This document shows positions 49,875 through 58,937 of a stretch of 64,000 nucleotides of DNA, piece after piece. Under the pieces are notes generated by a model, which saw only the letters and a program-made list of their open reading frames with translations, was not told the DNA's origin and did not search any database. Both the position numbers and the translations under genes were made by a program. The stretch is from contig NZ_KI535306.1 of NCBI RefSeq assembly GCF_000482365.1, forward strand, positions 204,470-268,469. The letters run 5' to 3'. The number at the start of each line of letters is the position of its first letter. Within the stretch, counting starts at the first letter, position 1. This DNA is from Porphyromonas uenonis DSM 23387 = JCM 13868. Its GTDB lineage: Bacteria > Bacteroidota > Bacteroidia > Bacteroidales > Porphyromonadaceae.

Positions 49875-49882
49875 CAAATATA
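49875..49882 (-). promoter_or_regulatory. -7 promoter box TATATTTG (minus strand)
   Basis: CAAATATA on the plus strand gives TATATTTG on the minus strand, about 160 bp upstream of the short DUF1573 gene. The element at 49915 begins about 32 bp further upstream. Confidence 0.5.
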
Positions 49883-49914
49883 CTACTTTCTGATGATACG
49901 GGTGATCACCTCCT

Positions 49915-50256
49915 AGGGCTAACGCATTACAATCAGCCGTCTAGGAGCGGCGCATGAGGATAACTAGGGATACACGGTCCGAGCATCACTACTCAGTAGC
50001 TACGGATTCCCTCTGATTACGCCTTCCTCCCGAAGGATTGAATTCCTACCTAGGAATTTGCCAAATAGCTACCTAGGAATTCCTCCAATAGCTACCTAGG
50101 AAATAAAAAATTCTTCGGAGGAATCAAATGAAACTTCGGAGGAATCAAAAAATAAGTCCGAAGAATTTGCCATTTCCTAGGTAGGAAATCAGAAATATCC
50201 ACGGAGGAATTTGGGCAATTCCTAGGTAGATATTGGTTTGTACTCATAGACAGTCC
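49915..50256. mobile_element. BrickBuilt-like MITE, decayed right end
   Basis: The 725-bp gap 49716-50441 contains the short DUF1573 promoter, this element and the OmpA terminator. The left end AGGGCTAACGCATTACAATC differs by two bases from the intact termini. The leader (ACTCAGTAGCTACGGATTCC..) and core (CTACCTAGGAATTCCTCC, TTCTTCGGAGGAATC, AAACTTCGGAGGAATC, TAAGTCCGAAGAA) align with the copies at 37161 and 63213. The right terminus is degraded (CATAGACAGTCC in place of CATGCGTCAGCCCT), so this copy is probably immobile. Confidence 0.8.
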
Positions 50257-50321
50257 ATTGACCTATCCGATGACCTAGTCTCTAGATCAACTGGTGTAGT
50301 GAGCTTGGACAGGGTATAACG

Positions 50322-50367
50322 AAAGAGAGGTGGCAACCTTGTGTCGGTCACCACCTCTCTCATTTGT
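50322..50367 (-). terminator. intrinsic terminator of the OmpA operon (minus strand)
   Basis: On the minus strand AGAGAGGTGG...CCACCTCTCT is a 10-bp stem followed by TTCGTT, about 75 bp after the second OmpA gene. Confidence 0.8.
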
Positions 50368-50441
50368 TACTTGCTCGTCTGACTAGCGCTTATATAGGAT
50401 GTGTCCTGTCTAGCCTTATGACGGTAAGTTATAGCTGTCTC

Positions 50442-51605
50442 TTACTTGATATCGATGATAGCAACGCGGTTCCACTCGTTTGTAGCGAATGGCTGTACTG
50501 TATCACCCTTGAAGTCGATGACGATGTTGTCTGCGCTGACACCATAGTTGTCTATGAGAGCCTTCTTGACAGCCTCGGCACGACGCTGAGAGAGAGTCAT
50601 GTTGATGTTAGCATTACCAGTCTGCTCGTCAGCATAGCCTACGATGTAGATCTTACCACCGTTTGCCTTTGCAGACTCAGCGGAGTTGTACACGTTGATC
50701 ATCTGGTTCTTGTCGATCTTAGCGCTACCGATACGGAAGGCTACGACATTCTCGATGACGCTCTTAGCAACAGGAGCAGCCTCTGGGCACTCAGGGCAAG
50801 ATACAGGACGCTTGCTGAGCTCAGCATTCTGAGCACGGAGTGAGCTGATCTGACCGTTGAGGTCGTTGACGAGGTCATAATCCATAGGAGTAACAGGCTG
50901 GAAGGCTACACGACCGAGCTTGAAGGTTAGGCCAGCAGATACAAGAGCCGTAACGTCTGCAGGCTCATGTACTGTATGAGTACCCTGGAAGTCATTCTTA
51001 GATACCATCATCTGTCCCTCAAGGTTGAGGTCGACGCGCTTACCTAGACGGAACTTGAGAGCTAGACCACCATTGAGGAGGCCGCTGATTGTGTTCTCAG
51101 CACCAAGCTTGTCACCACTCTTATCGTCAGCTGAGTAGAACTTCATATGACCACCTAGACCAACGAAGGGGACGAGGTGGAAGACGCGGTTCTCTCTGTA
51201 TGGAGCGAAGTAGTTGACCAGGTCAAACATAAACTCTAGTGAAGCAGCACCGAAGACGTTCTGATAGCGAGTGAGCTCGGTAGCTCCAGGGAGCTTGTCA
51301 AAGCTATATACGTTCCATGCGTAGCCACGTAGACGAGTAGCAAAGTAAGGAGAGTGCCAACGTCCGAACGAAAGGCTGGCAATGGGAGATATGCGGTCTA
51401 CAAACTCAGCCTCCCTATTAACCTTATTGCCAAAAGGTAGCATAGCTGCACCTCCGTGTAGCTCGATGAACCAATGAGCTGCAGGATCTTGCTCAAACTC
51501 CGTCATGTATGCGGGGCGGTTGTCGACCTGTGAAGCCTCCTGAGCCTGAGCCACGAATGCTGTTAGGGCAACAACGAGTGATAGCATAAATACTTTTGCT
51601 TTCAT
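50442..51605 (-). CDS. OmpA-family outer-membrane protein (Pgm7/Pgm6-like), distal copy
   Basis: A 387-residue OmpA-type porin with signal peptide (VFMLSLVVALTAFVAQAQ). The N-terminal barrel of about 250 residues (PAAHWFIELHGGAAMLPFG, ISPIASLSFGRWHSPYFATRLRGYAW, VDLNLEGQMMV) is followed by a coiled linker (DYDLVNDLNGQISSLRAQNAELSKR) and a short cysteine motif PVSCPECPE (about 261-269). A peptidoglycan-binding OmpA domain (SAKIDKNQMINVYNSAESAKANGGKIYIVGYADEQTGNANINMTLSQRRAEAVKKALI) closes it. It is 51 bp downstream of its paralog. In P. gingivalis two such proteins form a disulfide-linked heterotrimer. Confidence 0.92.
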   Translation of the reverse strand: MKAKVFMLSLVVALTAFVAQAQEASQVDNRPAYMTEFEQDPAAHWFIELHGGAAMLPFGNKVNREAEFVDRISPIASLSFGRWHSPYFATRLRGYAWNVYSFDKLPGATELTRYQNVFGAASLEFMFDLVNYFAPYRENRVFHLVPFVGLGGHMKFYSADDKSGDKLGAENTISGLLNGGLALKFRLGKRVDLNLEGQMMVSKNDFQGTHTVHEPADVTALVSAGLTFKLGRVAFQPVTPMDYDLVNDLNGQISSLRAQNAELSKRPVSCPECPEAAPVAKSVIENVVAFRIGSAKIDKNQMINVYNSAESAKANGGKIYIVGYADEQTGNANINMTLSQRRAEAVKKALIDNYGVSADNIVIDFKGDTVQPFATNEWNRVAIIDIK

Positions 51606-51656
51606 ATTTCTAGTGTGTTTAATTCGTAGATTGATGATTTGAGTGAGCTATACGAC

Positions 51657-52820
51657 TTACTTAGAGCGTATGATAACAACACGGTTCCAAGCCTTCGTAT
51701 CAAACAGCTTGTCTGTAGCACCCTCCCACTGAGTGGTGATCATATCAGCTGATACGCCGAAGTCATTGATGAGGGCATTTGCGACAGCCTTAGCACGACG
51801 CTCAGATAGACCCAAGTTGTAATTGGCATCACCCGTTGTGTCGGTGTAGCCGATAACTAGGATAGGCGTGTTGTGAGCCTTGACATACTCGCTAACGTTG
51901 TAGAGCGTGATCATCTGGTTCTTGTCGATGCGAGAGCTATCGAACTTGAAGAGGATCGTCTTGTCAGACATAACCTCTGTCGTAGTAGTCTGTGCGGTTA
52001 GCTCAGGGCACTCAGGGCAAGAGACAGGACGCTTGCTGAGCTCAGCATTCTCTGCACGGAGTGAGCTGATCTGGCTGTTGAGATCGTTGATTAGGTTGTA
52101 GTCCATCGGGACAACCTCAGTCCACTCGACACCACCCATGCGGAAGTTAAGACCTCCTGTGAGGGCTCCGTAGAGACCGTTGTAGGCATTAGGATTCCAA
52201 GCAGTAGACTTGGGGCAGTGGCTGTAGTTAAAGTTGAAGTTGTTGTAGATAGCCTTACCCTCGATGACGAGATCAGCACGACGACCTAGACGGAACTGGA
52301 GCTGTAGACCAGCGTCGATAGCTGCTGTGTGATGCAGATCCTCAAAAGCCTTGTTGAACTTCATGTTGTAGCCCACACCTGCAAATGGGATGATGTGGAA
52401 GACACGCTTAGCATTGTAGCGGCTGAAGTGATTGACCATGTCAAACATGAAGTCGTAGTGAGCACCTACGAAGCTCGTCTCGTAGTTCATCACATCGTTC
52501 CCTACCTTATAGTAGGTGTGAGCCTGAGCGCCAACTAGATTGAGGCGTGTAGCAAAAGAAGGCGTGTGATACTTGCCCAGAGAGAGCGAGTAAGACATCT
52601 GGAGGCGATCACCGAAAGGCTTCTCCTCATTGCCTTCTAGGAACTGAGCTCCCACACCACCCTGTAGCGTAAGGAACCAATGATCTGCTGCTGTGCCACG
52701 CTCAAAGGTTGTCTTGTAGACAGGCTTTGTGCCAGCTTGAGGTGCTGCAGTCTCCTGAGCACTCAGCGTTAGAGTAGTAACTCCCAACAAGAGGGAGATC
52801 AGAAAGAACTTTACTTTCAT
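51657..52820 (-). CDS. OmpA-family outer-membrane protein (Pgm6/Pgm7-like), proximal copy
   Basis: A 387-residue paralog of the next gene, identical in length and layout. Signal peptide FLISLLLGVTTLTLSAQ; barrel (ADHWFLTLQGGVGAQFLEG, YSLSLGKYHTPSFATRLNLVG, ADLVIEGKAIYNNFNF); linker DYNLINDLNSQISSLRAENAELSKRPVSCPECPE; OmpA domain with SRIDKNQMITLYNVSEYVKAHNTPILVIGYTDTTGDANYNLGLSERRAKAVANALI. The linker and SCPECPE segment are almost identical between copies, while the barrels differ. First gene of the pair, with a leader of about 105 nt after the promoter at 52925. Confidence 0.92.
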   Translation of the reverse strand: MKVKFFLISLLLGVTTLTLSAQETAAPQAGTKPVYKTTFERGTAADHWFLTLQGGVGAQFLEGNEEKPFGDRLQMSYSLSLGKYHTPSFATRLNLVGAQAHTYYKVGNDVMNYETSFVGAHYDFMFDMVNHFSRYNAKRVFHIIPFAGVGYNMKFNKAFEDLHHTAAIDAGLQLQFRLGRRADLVIEGKAIYNNFNFNYSHCPKSTAWNPNAYNGLYGALTGGLNFRMGGVEWTEVVPMDYNLINDLNSQISSLRAENAELSKRPVSCPECPELTAQTTTTEVMSDKTILFKFDSSRIDKNQMITLYNVSEYVKAHNTPILVIGYTDTTGDANYNLGLSERRAKAVANALINDFGVSADMITTQWEGATDKLFDTKAWNRVVIIRSK

Positions 52821-52924
52821 AATTATACTTTAGTCTTGTTACTGGTTTGTTTCTGATTAGTTTAGTGCGTCTTAGCGTGCTCTTCGCGCTCGAAGATTGG
52901 CATTCCAAAACACGTAGTACACTG

Positions 52925-52932
52925 CAAAAGTA
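52925..52932 (-). promoter_or_regulatory. OmpA operon -7 promoter box TACTTTTG (minus strand)
   Basis: CAAAAGTA on the plus strand gives TACTTTTG on the minus strand, about 105 bp upstream of the first OmpA gene. The surrounding 365-bp gap (52821-53185) otherwise holds only the coaX promoter; nothing else is recognised. Confidence 0.6.
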
Positions 52933-53151
52933 GTATTATTTATTGACTTAACCAAATGAGATGCAAGATTGAGAAGGAATTTGACCTACAAAGTGCTCCA
53001 TACTGAAGCTAATTACACCGTTCGTAGCCCCTCCAGACGGCTATAGTACAGCCTTTCACAGCCCTCACTACACTACTATAATAGGAGTGCTCTTCAATCC
53101 TGATGAATCTACGCTCCACATATGCCACTCCGTCCTAATCCCCAAAAGCTG

Positions 53152-53159
53152 TACCTTTG
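53152..53159 (+). promoter_or_regulatory. coaX -7 promoter box TACCTTTG
   Basis: TACCTTTG lies 26 bp upstream of the ATG at 53186 and downstream of the alternative in-frame ATG at 53087, which decides the start. Confidence 0.72.
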
Positions 53160-53185
53160 TGCCGCGAAGCTGTAGTACGACCCAT

Positions 53186-53968
53186 ATGTCTCCTACGTAC
53201 ATCCTCATAGATCAGGGTAATAGTCGCCTGAAGATCGCTCTAGCGACAGACGAACAGCTCTACCCGACACGACTCTACCCCGAGCCTCCCACCAGCGACC
53301 AACTACTGGAGCTGATGCACTCGTACCAGTTGCCTACACAGCCCCTCTACGCTATCTACAGCTCCGTGGGAGAGCGAGAGGCACCTTGGCTGGAATCGAT
53401 CCAAAGCGTCTGCCAACTCTTTGTCACACTCGACGCTGAGACTCCACTACCTCTAGCAGAGGTACAGTATGACAGGCAGTGTCTGGGGGTGGATCGCGTA
53501 GCTAGCGTCGTCGCTGTAGCACAGCTCACGACGGAGCCTTCGCTAGTCATCGACATTGGCACTGCCATCACCTACGATCTGCTCCTGCCCGAGAAGCGCT
53601 ATATGGGGGGCAACATATCCCCAGGTCCTGAGCTACGTCTACAAGCACTGCATGACTACACGGCTCGGCTACCTCGTGTGCCGTGGTCTGACATCCAGTC
53701 ACACGCTGATTTATGGCACCAAGAGCTAGGCGGGCAGACTGATCAAGCGATATGGTTGGGGGTGGCACGAAGCATCGTTCACGAGATAGACGCCTATATA
53801 GAGGGTCTACGCAAGCGCTACCCTAGCTTAGCGGTCTGGATCACGGGTGGATATGCAGTGGATTTTGTCAAGTGGCTAAAATATCCGACCTTTGTGGAGA
53901 CAAACTTAGTCGAGCGGGGGCTACGTGACATCCTTCAGTATCAAGTAGCACGCTCGCACGACAGTTGA
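53186..53968 (+). CDS. coaX: type III pantothenate kinase
   Basis: CoaX (260 aa) phosphorylates pantothenate in the first step of coenzyme A synthesis. ASKHA-fold motifs are YILIDQGNSRLKIAL at the N-terminus (phosphate 1; DQGNS where many have DIGNT), GVDRVASVVAVAQ, SLVIDIGTAITYDLLLPEKRYMGGNISPGPELR (phosphate 2 and pantothenate binding) and AVWITGGYA near the C-terminus. The upstream ATG at 53087 is rejected because the promoter lies between. The next gene starts 56 bp downstream; coaX followed by an outer-membrane protein, TPR protein and lptC is a recurring Bacteroidales order. Confidence 0.93.
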   Translation: MSPTYILIDQGNSRLKIALATDEQLYPTRLYPEPPTSDQLLELMHSYQLPTQPLYAIYSSVGEREAPWLESIQSVCQLFVTLDAETPLPLAEVQYDRQCLGVDRVASVVAVAQLTTEPSLVIDIGTAITYDLLLPEKRYMGGNISPGPELRLQALHDYTARLPRVPWSDIQSHADLWHQELGGQTDQAIWLGVARSIVHEIDAYIEGLRKRYPSLAVWITGGYAVDFVKWLKYPTFVETNLVERGLRDILQYQVARSHDS

Positions 53969-54024
53969 TCTATCCGTGACTTGCGACGGTCACAGCTACC
54001 ACTCCTTATTATAATACAGCATAT

Positions 54025-55332
54025 ATGTCTCGACACATAGCACGCATCACTACCATAGTAACGCTCCTAGCGGCTGCCTTCCTAATTCCGAGTACAGTCT
54101 CTGCTCAGAGCAACGTTACGGAGTCACCCTACAGTCGCTTCGGCTTGGGCAGACTAGATAAGCAGACACCTCATGCCCTCAGAGGAATGGGTGGACTGAC
54201 TACCGCTATACGAGACAACATGATCATCAACCCTGCCAACCCCGCTTCCTACACGGCGGTGGACTCGATGACGTTTCTCTTTGACTTCGGACTCTCTATG
54301 GGCATGAATATGCTCACCGAAGCGGGAAAGCGGGATGCACGTATGGTGGGCAACTTTGACTATGCTACGGCTCTGATACCGCTCGGCAAGCACTTTGCAG
54401 CCAGTGCTGGACTACTCCCCTACTCGACTGTCGGCTATCGCTATGGCACACGCGTACCTGTACCTGGAGTCCAGGATCACTACGCTGCGCACGCTTACAA
54501 GGGACAGGGCAACCTGCAGGAGGTCTATCTAGGCTTCGCATGGAAGATCCTCCCCTACTGGTCACTCGGTGTCAACGCTTCCTACCTCTTTGGCAATCTA
54601 CAGCATGAGCGTCGCATCACATACGATATTAAGGAGAGTCTGAATCCGACTTTCCTCGACCACCTTCGTATTCGCTCGGTGGGTGTACGCATCGGGTCGC
54701 AGGGCATCATACCGCTCTCAGCTGATGGGCACAAGATTAACATAGGCTTCACTTACGAGCCCCAGCTTCCTATGTGGAGCAGACAGCTCTCTCTCCAGAC
54801 GGAGACCGTGTCTGGCAAGGGGGCTCAAGTCATCCATGCCGACACGATCACGAGCAAGTCACTCTTTGCCCGTCCACACGTCTTCAGCGCAGGTCTAGCG
54901 TATCAAATAGAGAATAAACTTATCGCCGGGGCGGATGTCAAATATAGCAGATGGGGCAAGGCTCTTGCCACGAACCAATCACTAGACTACCAGGGGGTAG
55001 ATCAGTGGCAAGTGGCACTAGGTATGTCGTGGATACCTAACGAGCGCTCCTCACGCTACGGGCAGCGCATAGCCTATCGCGCTGGACTACAAGGTGAGAA
55101 CGCTTACTTACGTATCCCCAACAGCTTAGGAGGGCACAACTCCTACTACCAGATAGGAGCTAATCTGGGACTCGGACTACCACTCGTGGATAGACGCTCA
55201 CATGTGGACGTAACGCTCGGATACTCCTACCTGCTCCCCTCTAGCCGTACAGGACTAGCGGAGCATTACTTGACACTGGGTGTGGCGCTACGCTTCAACG
55301 AGTCGTGGTTCAACCCAATCAAACTGGATTAA
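54025..55332 (+). CDS. outer-membrane beta-barrel protein, FadL/PorV-like
   Basis: A 435-residue protein with signal peptide (TIVTLLAAAFLIPSTVSAQ). Many amphipathic strands follow: SPYSRFGLGRLDKQTPHALRGMGGLTTAIRDNMIINPANPASYTAVDSMTFLFDFGLSMG, KILPYWSLGVNASYLFGNL, HYLTLGVALRFNESWF. The early Arg-Gly-Met-Gly-Gly and Asn-Pro-Ala-Asn-Pro motifs are typical of long-chain-fatty-acid-transporter-like barrels of Bacteroidetes. Its position between coaX and lptC suggests an envelope role, but the substrate is unknown. A TPR gene starts 36 bp later. Confidence 0.78.
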   Translation: MSRHIARITTIVTLLAAAFLIPSTVSAQSNVTESPYSRFGLGRLDKQTPHALRGMGGLTTAIRDNMIINPANPASYTAVDSMTFLFDFGLSMGMNMLTEAGKRDARMVGNFDYATALIPLGKHFAASAGLLPYSTVGYRYGTRVPVPGVQDHYAAHAYKGQGNLQEVYLGFAWKILPYWSLGVNASYLFGNLQHERRITYDIKESLNPTFLDHLRIRSVGVRIGSQGIIPLSADGHKINIGFTYEPQLPMWSRQLSLQTETVSGKGAQVIHADTITSKSLFARPHVFSAGLAYQIENKLIAGADVKYSRWGKALATNQSLDYQGVDQWQVALGMSWIPNERSSRYGQRIAYRAGLQGENAYLRIPNSLGGHNSYYQIGANLGLGLPLVDRRSHVDVTLGYSYLLPSSRTGLAEHYLTLGVALRFNESWFNPIKLD

Positions 55333-55368
55333 AACCTTTTATATAAGCACTAAGCCATACAGACAACT

Positions 55369-56739
55369 ATGAAACTGAAGAATCTACTGATAACCTCCAT
55401 ACTCGTCCTGCTAGCGACCTCACTAACACTGGGAGCTCAGACGGGCGTAGAGACGGGAACACCCTTTGGCTCTGGAGATGATAGCATTCAGTGCCGGCAA
55501 AACATTAGCCTTTTCACCACTTATGTCAAGGCTAAAAACTTTAAGGAGGCTTACCCCTTCTGGCTTGAGGCCCTAGAGAAGTGTCCAGGCTCGACAAAGA
55601 ACATCTACCTCTATGGCGTGCAGATCATGAACTGGAAGATCGAAAAAGCCGAGAACGATGCTGCTCGTCAAGACGCTATCGAGAAGCTTCTCAAGCTATA
55701 CGATATGCGTATCAAGTACTTTGGCGATGACCCTAAGTATGGTAAGGACTACATAACCACGGCTAAGATCAACGACTACCTACGTCTCTACGGTGACAAG
55801 GCTAGCTACGACAAGATCTATGAGTGGGCTAAGCCTATCGTCGATGAGATGGGCGATCAGACGGAGAGCCAGCTCGTATACTTCTTTGTCTTCGCATCTA
55901 TGAATAAGGCGATCGGAAACCCCGACTGGCACGAGCACTATGTCGATGACTACATGACGGGCAACGGTATCCTACAGGCTGACGTAGACAACCTCACCGA
56001 GGCAGGCGACACGGTCAAGCTACAGAACCTCCAGGCGCTCAAGGGTCAGCTCGATGAGCTCTTTGCCACGAGCGGTCTCGCCGATTGCAACATGCTCATC
56101 AAGATCTATGGTGACGGCCTAGAGAAGAACAAAGGTAACATCAAGTACCTACAGGCGATGCTGGATATGTTTCGCTATGCTAAGTGTGAGAACAGTCCTC
56201 TCTACGCTACCGCTAGCCGCTACCTCTATAACATCAAGCCGACCGCAGCCTCTGCTATGGGACTAGCCTCAGACTGCATCAACAAGGGTCAGATGAGCCA
56301 AGCTAAGCAATACCTCACGGATGCTGTTTCGCTTACCTCAGACAAGCGTCTCCAGGCCACGGCATACTACACACTCGGCGTCATCGATATGAAGGCTCGT
56401 AGCTACGCATCTGCACGTCAGTACTGCAACAAGGCGTTGGCTGCTAATCCTTCCTTTGGCGCTCCGCTTATCTTGATCGCACAGATGTACGCGGCCTCTG
56501 CTAAGAGCATCTTCCCCGGTGATCCTATCAGACAGCGTCTCGTGTACGGTCTAGCTATTGACAAGCTACAGAGAGCTCGTAGCATAGACAGTAGCGTCGC
56601 TGGTGAGGCTGGTAGACTCATCAGTCAATACTCAAGGCAGCTACCCTCTCAGCAGGATATCTTCTTTGATCCTAACCTGAATGTGGGAGACTCCTTCTAC
56701 GTAGGCGGTTGGATTGGAGAGTCTACACGCATCCGCTAA
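55369..56739 (+). CDS. exported tetratricopeptide-repeat protein
   Basis: A 456-residue protein with signal peptide (LLITSILVLLATSLTLGAQ) and helical TPR-like repeats. Clear units are SLFTTYVKAKNFKEAYPFWLEALEKCPGSTKNIYLYGVQIM, ASDCINKGQMSQAKQYLTDAVSLTSDKRLQATAYYTLGVIDMKARSYASARQYCNKALAANPSFGAPLILIAQMYA. The C-terminus (QQDIFFDPNLNVGDSFYVGGWIGESTRIR) is the conserved tail of this family in Bacteroidales. Periplasmic scaffold of unknown partner. Followed by a terminator at 56795. Confidence 0.85.
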   Translation: MKLKNLLITSILVLLATSLTLGAQTGVETGTPFGSGDDSIQCRQNISLFTTYVKAKNFKEAYPFWLEALEKCPGSTKNIYLYGVQIMNWKIEKAENDAARQDAIEKLLKLYDMRIKYFGDDPKYGKDYITTAKINDYLRLYGDKASYDKIYEWAKPIVDEMGDQTESQLVYFFVFASMNKAIGNPDWHEHYVDDYMTGNGILQADVDNLTEAGDTVKLQNLQALKGQLDELFATSGLADCNMLIKIYGDGLEKNKGNIKYLQAMLDMFRYAKCENSPLYATASRYLYNIKPTAASAMGLASDCINKGQMSQAKQYLTDAVSLTSDKRLQATAYYTLGVIDMKARSYASARQYCNKALAANPSFGAPLILIAQMYAASAKSIFPGDPIRQRLVYGLAIDKLQRARSIDSSVAGEAGRLISQYSRQLPSQQDIFFDPNLNVGDSFYVGGWIGESTRIR

Positions 56740-56794
56740 GGAAGTCACGTCCCCACACACTGTGGGGCACATCTATAGATCTCACAACAACTAG

Positions 56795-56850
56795 AAAAGT
56801 CAGCCAGCTTAGCAAGACAATGAGACTCGCTATACTGGCTGACTTTTGTT
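56795..56850 (+). terminator. intrinsic terminator after TPR gene
   Basis: AAAAGTCAGCCAG...CTGGCTGACTTTTGTT is a 13-bp stem with T-rich tail. A smaller CCCCACA-cac-TGTGGGG hairpin precedes it at about 56753-56769. Confidence 0.85.
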
Positions 56851-56871
56851 ATATCCCTCAACCATCACCCT

Positions 56872-57480
56872 ATGAGACACGACAAGAGTAGCACCGTGCA
56901 GATGATGCGGACACTCCTATGCCTCTTGGCGGGGAGTCTGCTTGTCGTGACCAGTTGTCAGCGCAAGGATCCCCCGCCACTCTCTGACGTAGGTCTAGAC
57001 CCCGAGACGGCCTACTCGATGTATACGAGAGATGTGCGTGCTCTCGTCGCTGACTCAGGCATCACTCAGTACAGATTGATCACGCCTGAGTGGTACGTAT
57101 ATAATAAGAACGACAAAGTGGGCCGTGAGGCTCACTGGTACTTCCCTCACGGGCTCTACACGGAGCAGTTTGACGAGCGGGACAGTACGACCGTCTTTGT
57201 AGAGGCTGACTCAGCTTTTTACTGGACAGACCGCAAGCTATGGGAGCTACATGGCGAGATCAACGTACGCAACCGTGCGGGCTCACGCTTTTACTCGCAT
57301 CTCCTCTATTGGGATCAAGAGGAAAAGCGCATCTACACACCAGATAGCGTCTGGATAGACACCCCAGAGCGAAAGATTCAGGGGTGCAACTTCGAGAGCG
57401 ACGAGCAGTTTACCCGCTACGCCTTCCACGGGAGCAGTGGTCAGATGCTCGTAAAAGATGATCCCGAGATGAGTGAGTAG
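56872..57480 (+). CDS. lptC: LPS export protein LptC, lipoprotein form
   Basis: A 202-residue LptC-like protein. It has a hydrophobic N-terminus (LLCLLAGSLLVVTSC) whose VTSC looks like a lipobox, so it may be lipid-anchored and not held by a transmembrane helix. The beta-jellyroll core shows ALVADSGITQYRLITPEWYVY, KVGREAHWYFPHGLYTEQFDERDSTTVFVEADSAFYWTDRKLWELHGEINVRNRAGSRFYSHLLYWDQEEKRIYTPDSVWI, the pattern of OstA/LptC domains. LptC passes LPS from the inner-membrane transporter to LptA. The start is uncertain (ATGs at 56872, 56902 and 56905). Confidence 0.85.
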   Translation: MRHDKSSTVQMMRTLLCLLAGSLLVVTSCQRKDPPPLSDVGLDPETAYSMYTRDVRALVADSGITQYRLITPEWYVYNKNDKVGREAHWYFPHGLYTEQFDERDSTTVFVEADSAFYWTDRKLWELHGEINVRNRAGSRFYSHLLYWDQEEKRIYTPDSVWIDTPERKIQGCNFESDEQFTRYAFHGSSGQMLVKDDPEMSE

Positions 57481-57505
57481 CGTGTCGTGATGCACATATT
57501 TCCAC

Positions 57506-57513
57506 TATCTTTG
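57506..57513 (+). promoter_or_regulatory. -7 promoter box TATCTTTG
   Basis: TATCTTTG lies 35 bp upstream of the transporter gene at 57549 and just after the lptC stop. Confidence 0.68.
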
Positions 57514-57548
57514 CAAATGTATGAATCACACAGCTAGAGATCCATTAC

Positions 57549-58814
57549 ATGGCTGATACGATTTGGCTAATAGTATACATCGTCCTGCTCTTACTCCTCT
57601 CGGGGTTCTTCTCAGGGACTGAGATCGCCTACCTCTCGGCAGATCGTCTGCGCTTGAAGCTAGACAGTAATCGCGGAGGAGTCATCGGGCGCACCCTGTC
57701 GATGCTCTACCGTCGACCAGATCGCTTCATCACGACCCTACTCGTCGGCAACAACATCGTGCTGGTCATCTACGGTATGGTTATGACTCAGCTCTTTGCC
57801 CCTGTGCTAACCTCTATCAGCAGTAGTCCTGTCTTCCAGATTACGGTCAATTCGCTCATCTCTACCTTTATCATAGTTATCTTCGGGGAGTACCTACCCA
57901 AGGCGCGCAACCGCATGAATCCCAATCAGCAGATGTATCGCAAAGCTCTGCCCTCGGGATTCTTTCACATACTCCTCTACCCGATCACACTCTTCTCCAC
58001 TGGTCTCTCTAAGCTCTTCATGCTCCTACTACCCAAGGACGCTATGCCCACCACTGAGGAGCACCCCAAGCTTACGACCCTAGACCTAGACAACTATCTC
58101 AACATGAGTCAGAGTGGAGAGGGCTCCAGTGACCTTGACACCGAGGTCAAGATTATCCAAAACGCTATCGACTTCTCCACCACTCAGGTGAGGGACTGTA
58201 TGATCCCGCGCAACGAGATCGTCTCCTGTGAGATTGGTACAGATGCTGAGACGCTCACCTCGCTCTTTATCTCTACTGGACTGACCAAGATTATCGTCTA
58301 TCGGGAGAATATAGACAACGTGCTGGGCTACATTCACTCGGCAGAGATGTTCAAGGGTCCCGACTGGCAAGGACGTGTCCGCACCGCAGTCTTCGTCCCT
58401 GAGAGCATGAACGGGCAGAAACTCATGGGGATCCTCATGCAGCGCAAGAAGTCCATCGCCATCGTCATCGACGAGCTGGGAGGCACCTCTGGGCTGATCA
58501 CCCTCGAGGACCTCGTCGAGGAGATCTTTGGAGACATTGAGGATGAGCATGACCAAAACAAAATCGTATCCAAGCACAATGCTGACGGGACCTACACCTT
58601 CAGTGGACGACTAGAGATAGACGACGCTAACGAGCAGTGGGAGCTCGCACTCCCCACCGATGATGAGTATATCACCATAGCTGGACTGATTATCCATCAT
58701 CTCGAGCGCATCCCTGTGCCAGGGGAGCAGATTGTGATTGGCAAGCTACACTTCGATATTATCAAGTCGACGGATACCCGTATTGAACTCGTCAAGATGT
58801 GGAAAGACCTCTGA
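57549..58814 (+). CDS. CNNM/HlyC-CorC family transporter
   Basis: A 421-residue membrane protein. The DUF21/CNNM transmembrane domain covers about 1-190 (IVYIVLLLLLSGFFSGTEIAYLSADRLRLKL, TTLLVGNNIVLVIYGMVM, ISTFIIVIFGEYLPKARN). A CBS pair follows at about 210-335 (VRDCMIPRNEIVSCEIG, IVIDELGGTSGLITLEDLVEEIFGDIEDEHD), then a CorC_HlyC C-terminal domain (GTYTFSGRLEIDDANEQWEL). Such proteins are implicated in Mg2+/Co2+ efflux or homeostasis; the older label hemolysin is misleading. GldE of gliding bacteria belongs to the same family. Confidence 0.92.
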   Translation: MADTIWLIVYIVLLLLLSGFFSGTEIAYLSADRLRLKLDSNRGGVIGRTLSMLYRRPDRFITTLLVGNNIVLVIYGMVMTQLFAPVLTSISSSPVFQITVNSLISTFIIVIFGEYLPKARNRMNPNQQMYRKALPSGFFHILLYPITLFSTGLSKLFMLLLPKDAMPTTEEHPKLTTLDLDNYLNMSQSGEGSSDLDTEVKIIQNAIDFSTTQVRDCMIPRNEIVSCEIGTDAETLTSLFISTGLTKIIVYRENIDNVLGYIHSAEMFKGPDWQGRVRTAVFVPESMNGQKLMGILMQRKKSIAIVIDELGGTSGLITLEDLVEEIFGDIEDEHDQNKIVSKHNADGTYTFSGRLEIDDANEQWELALPTDDEYITIAGLIIHHLERIPVPGEQIVIGKLHFDIIKSTDTRIELVKMWKDL

Positions 58815-58829
58815 TAACTGAATTTTAAC

Positions 58830-58837
58830 TACCTTTG
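58830..58837 (+). promoter_or_regulatory. -7 promoter box TACCTTTG
   Basis: TACCTTTG lies 15 bp after the transporter stop and about 100 bp upstream of the PpiD-like gene, leaving a long leader. Confidence 0.6.
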
Positions 58838-58937
58838 CCATCTAGATGGCTTTCATCCCCTACTCTCTCCTCTGAGGGAATAGCCGAAAGCAGGGCTACC
58901 AGACACTAGAGAAAGAAAAAACAGATAGTACTATATA

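Noticed and set aside
57549-58814. Hemolysin
   Set aside because: The domain layout is DUF21/CNNM plus CBS plus CorC_HlyC, a metal-homeostasis transporter; the hemolysin name is historical.
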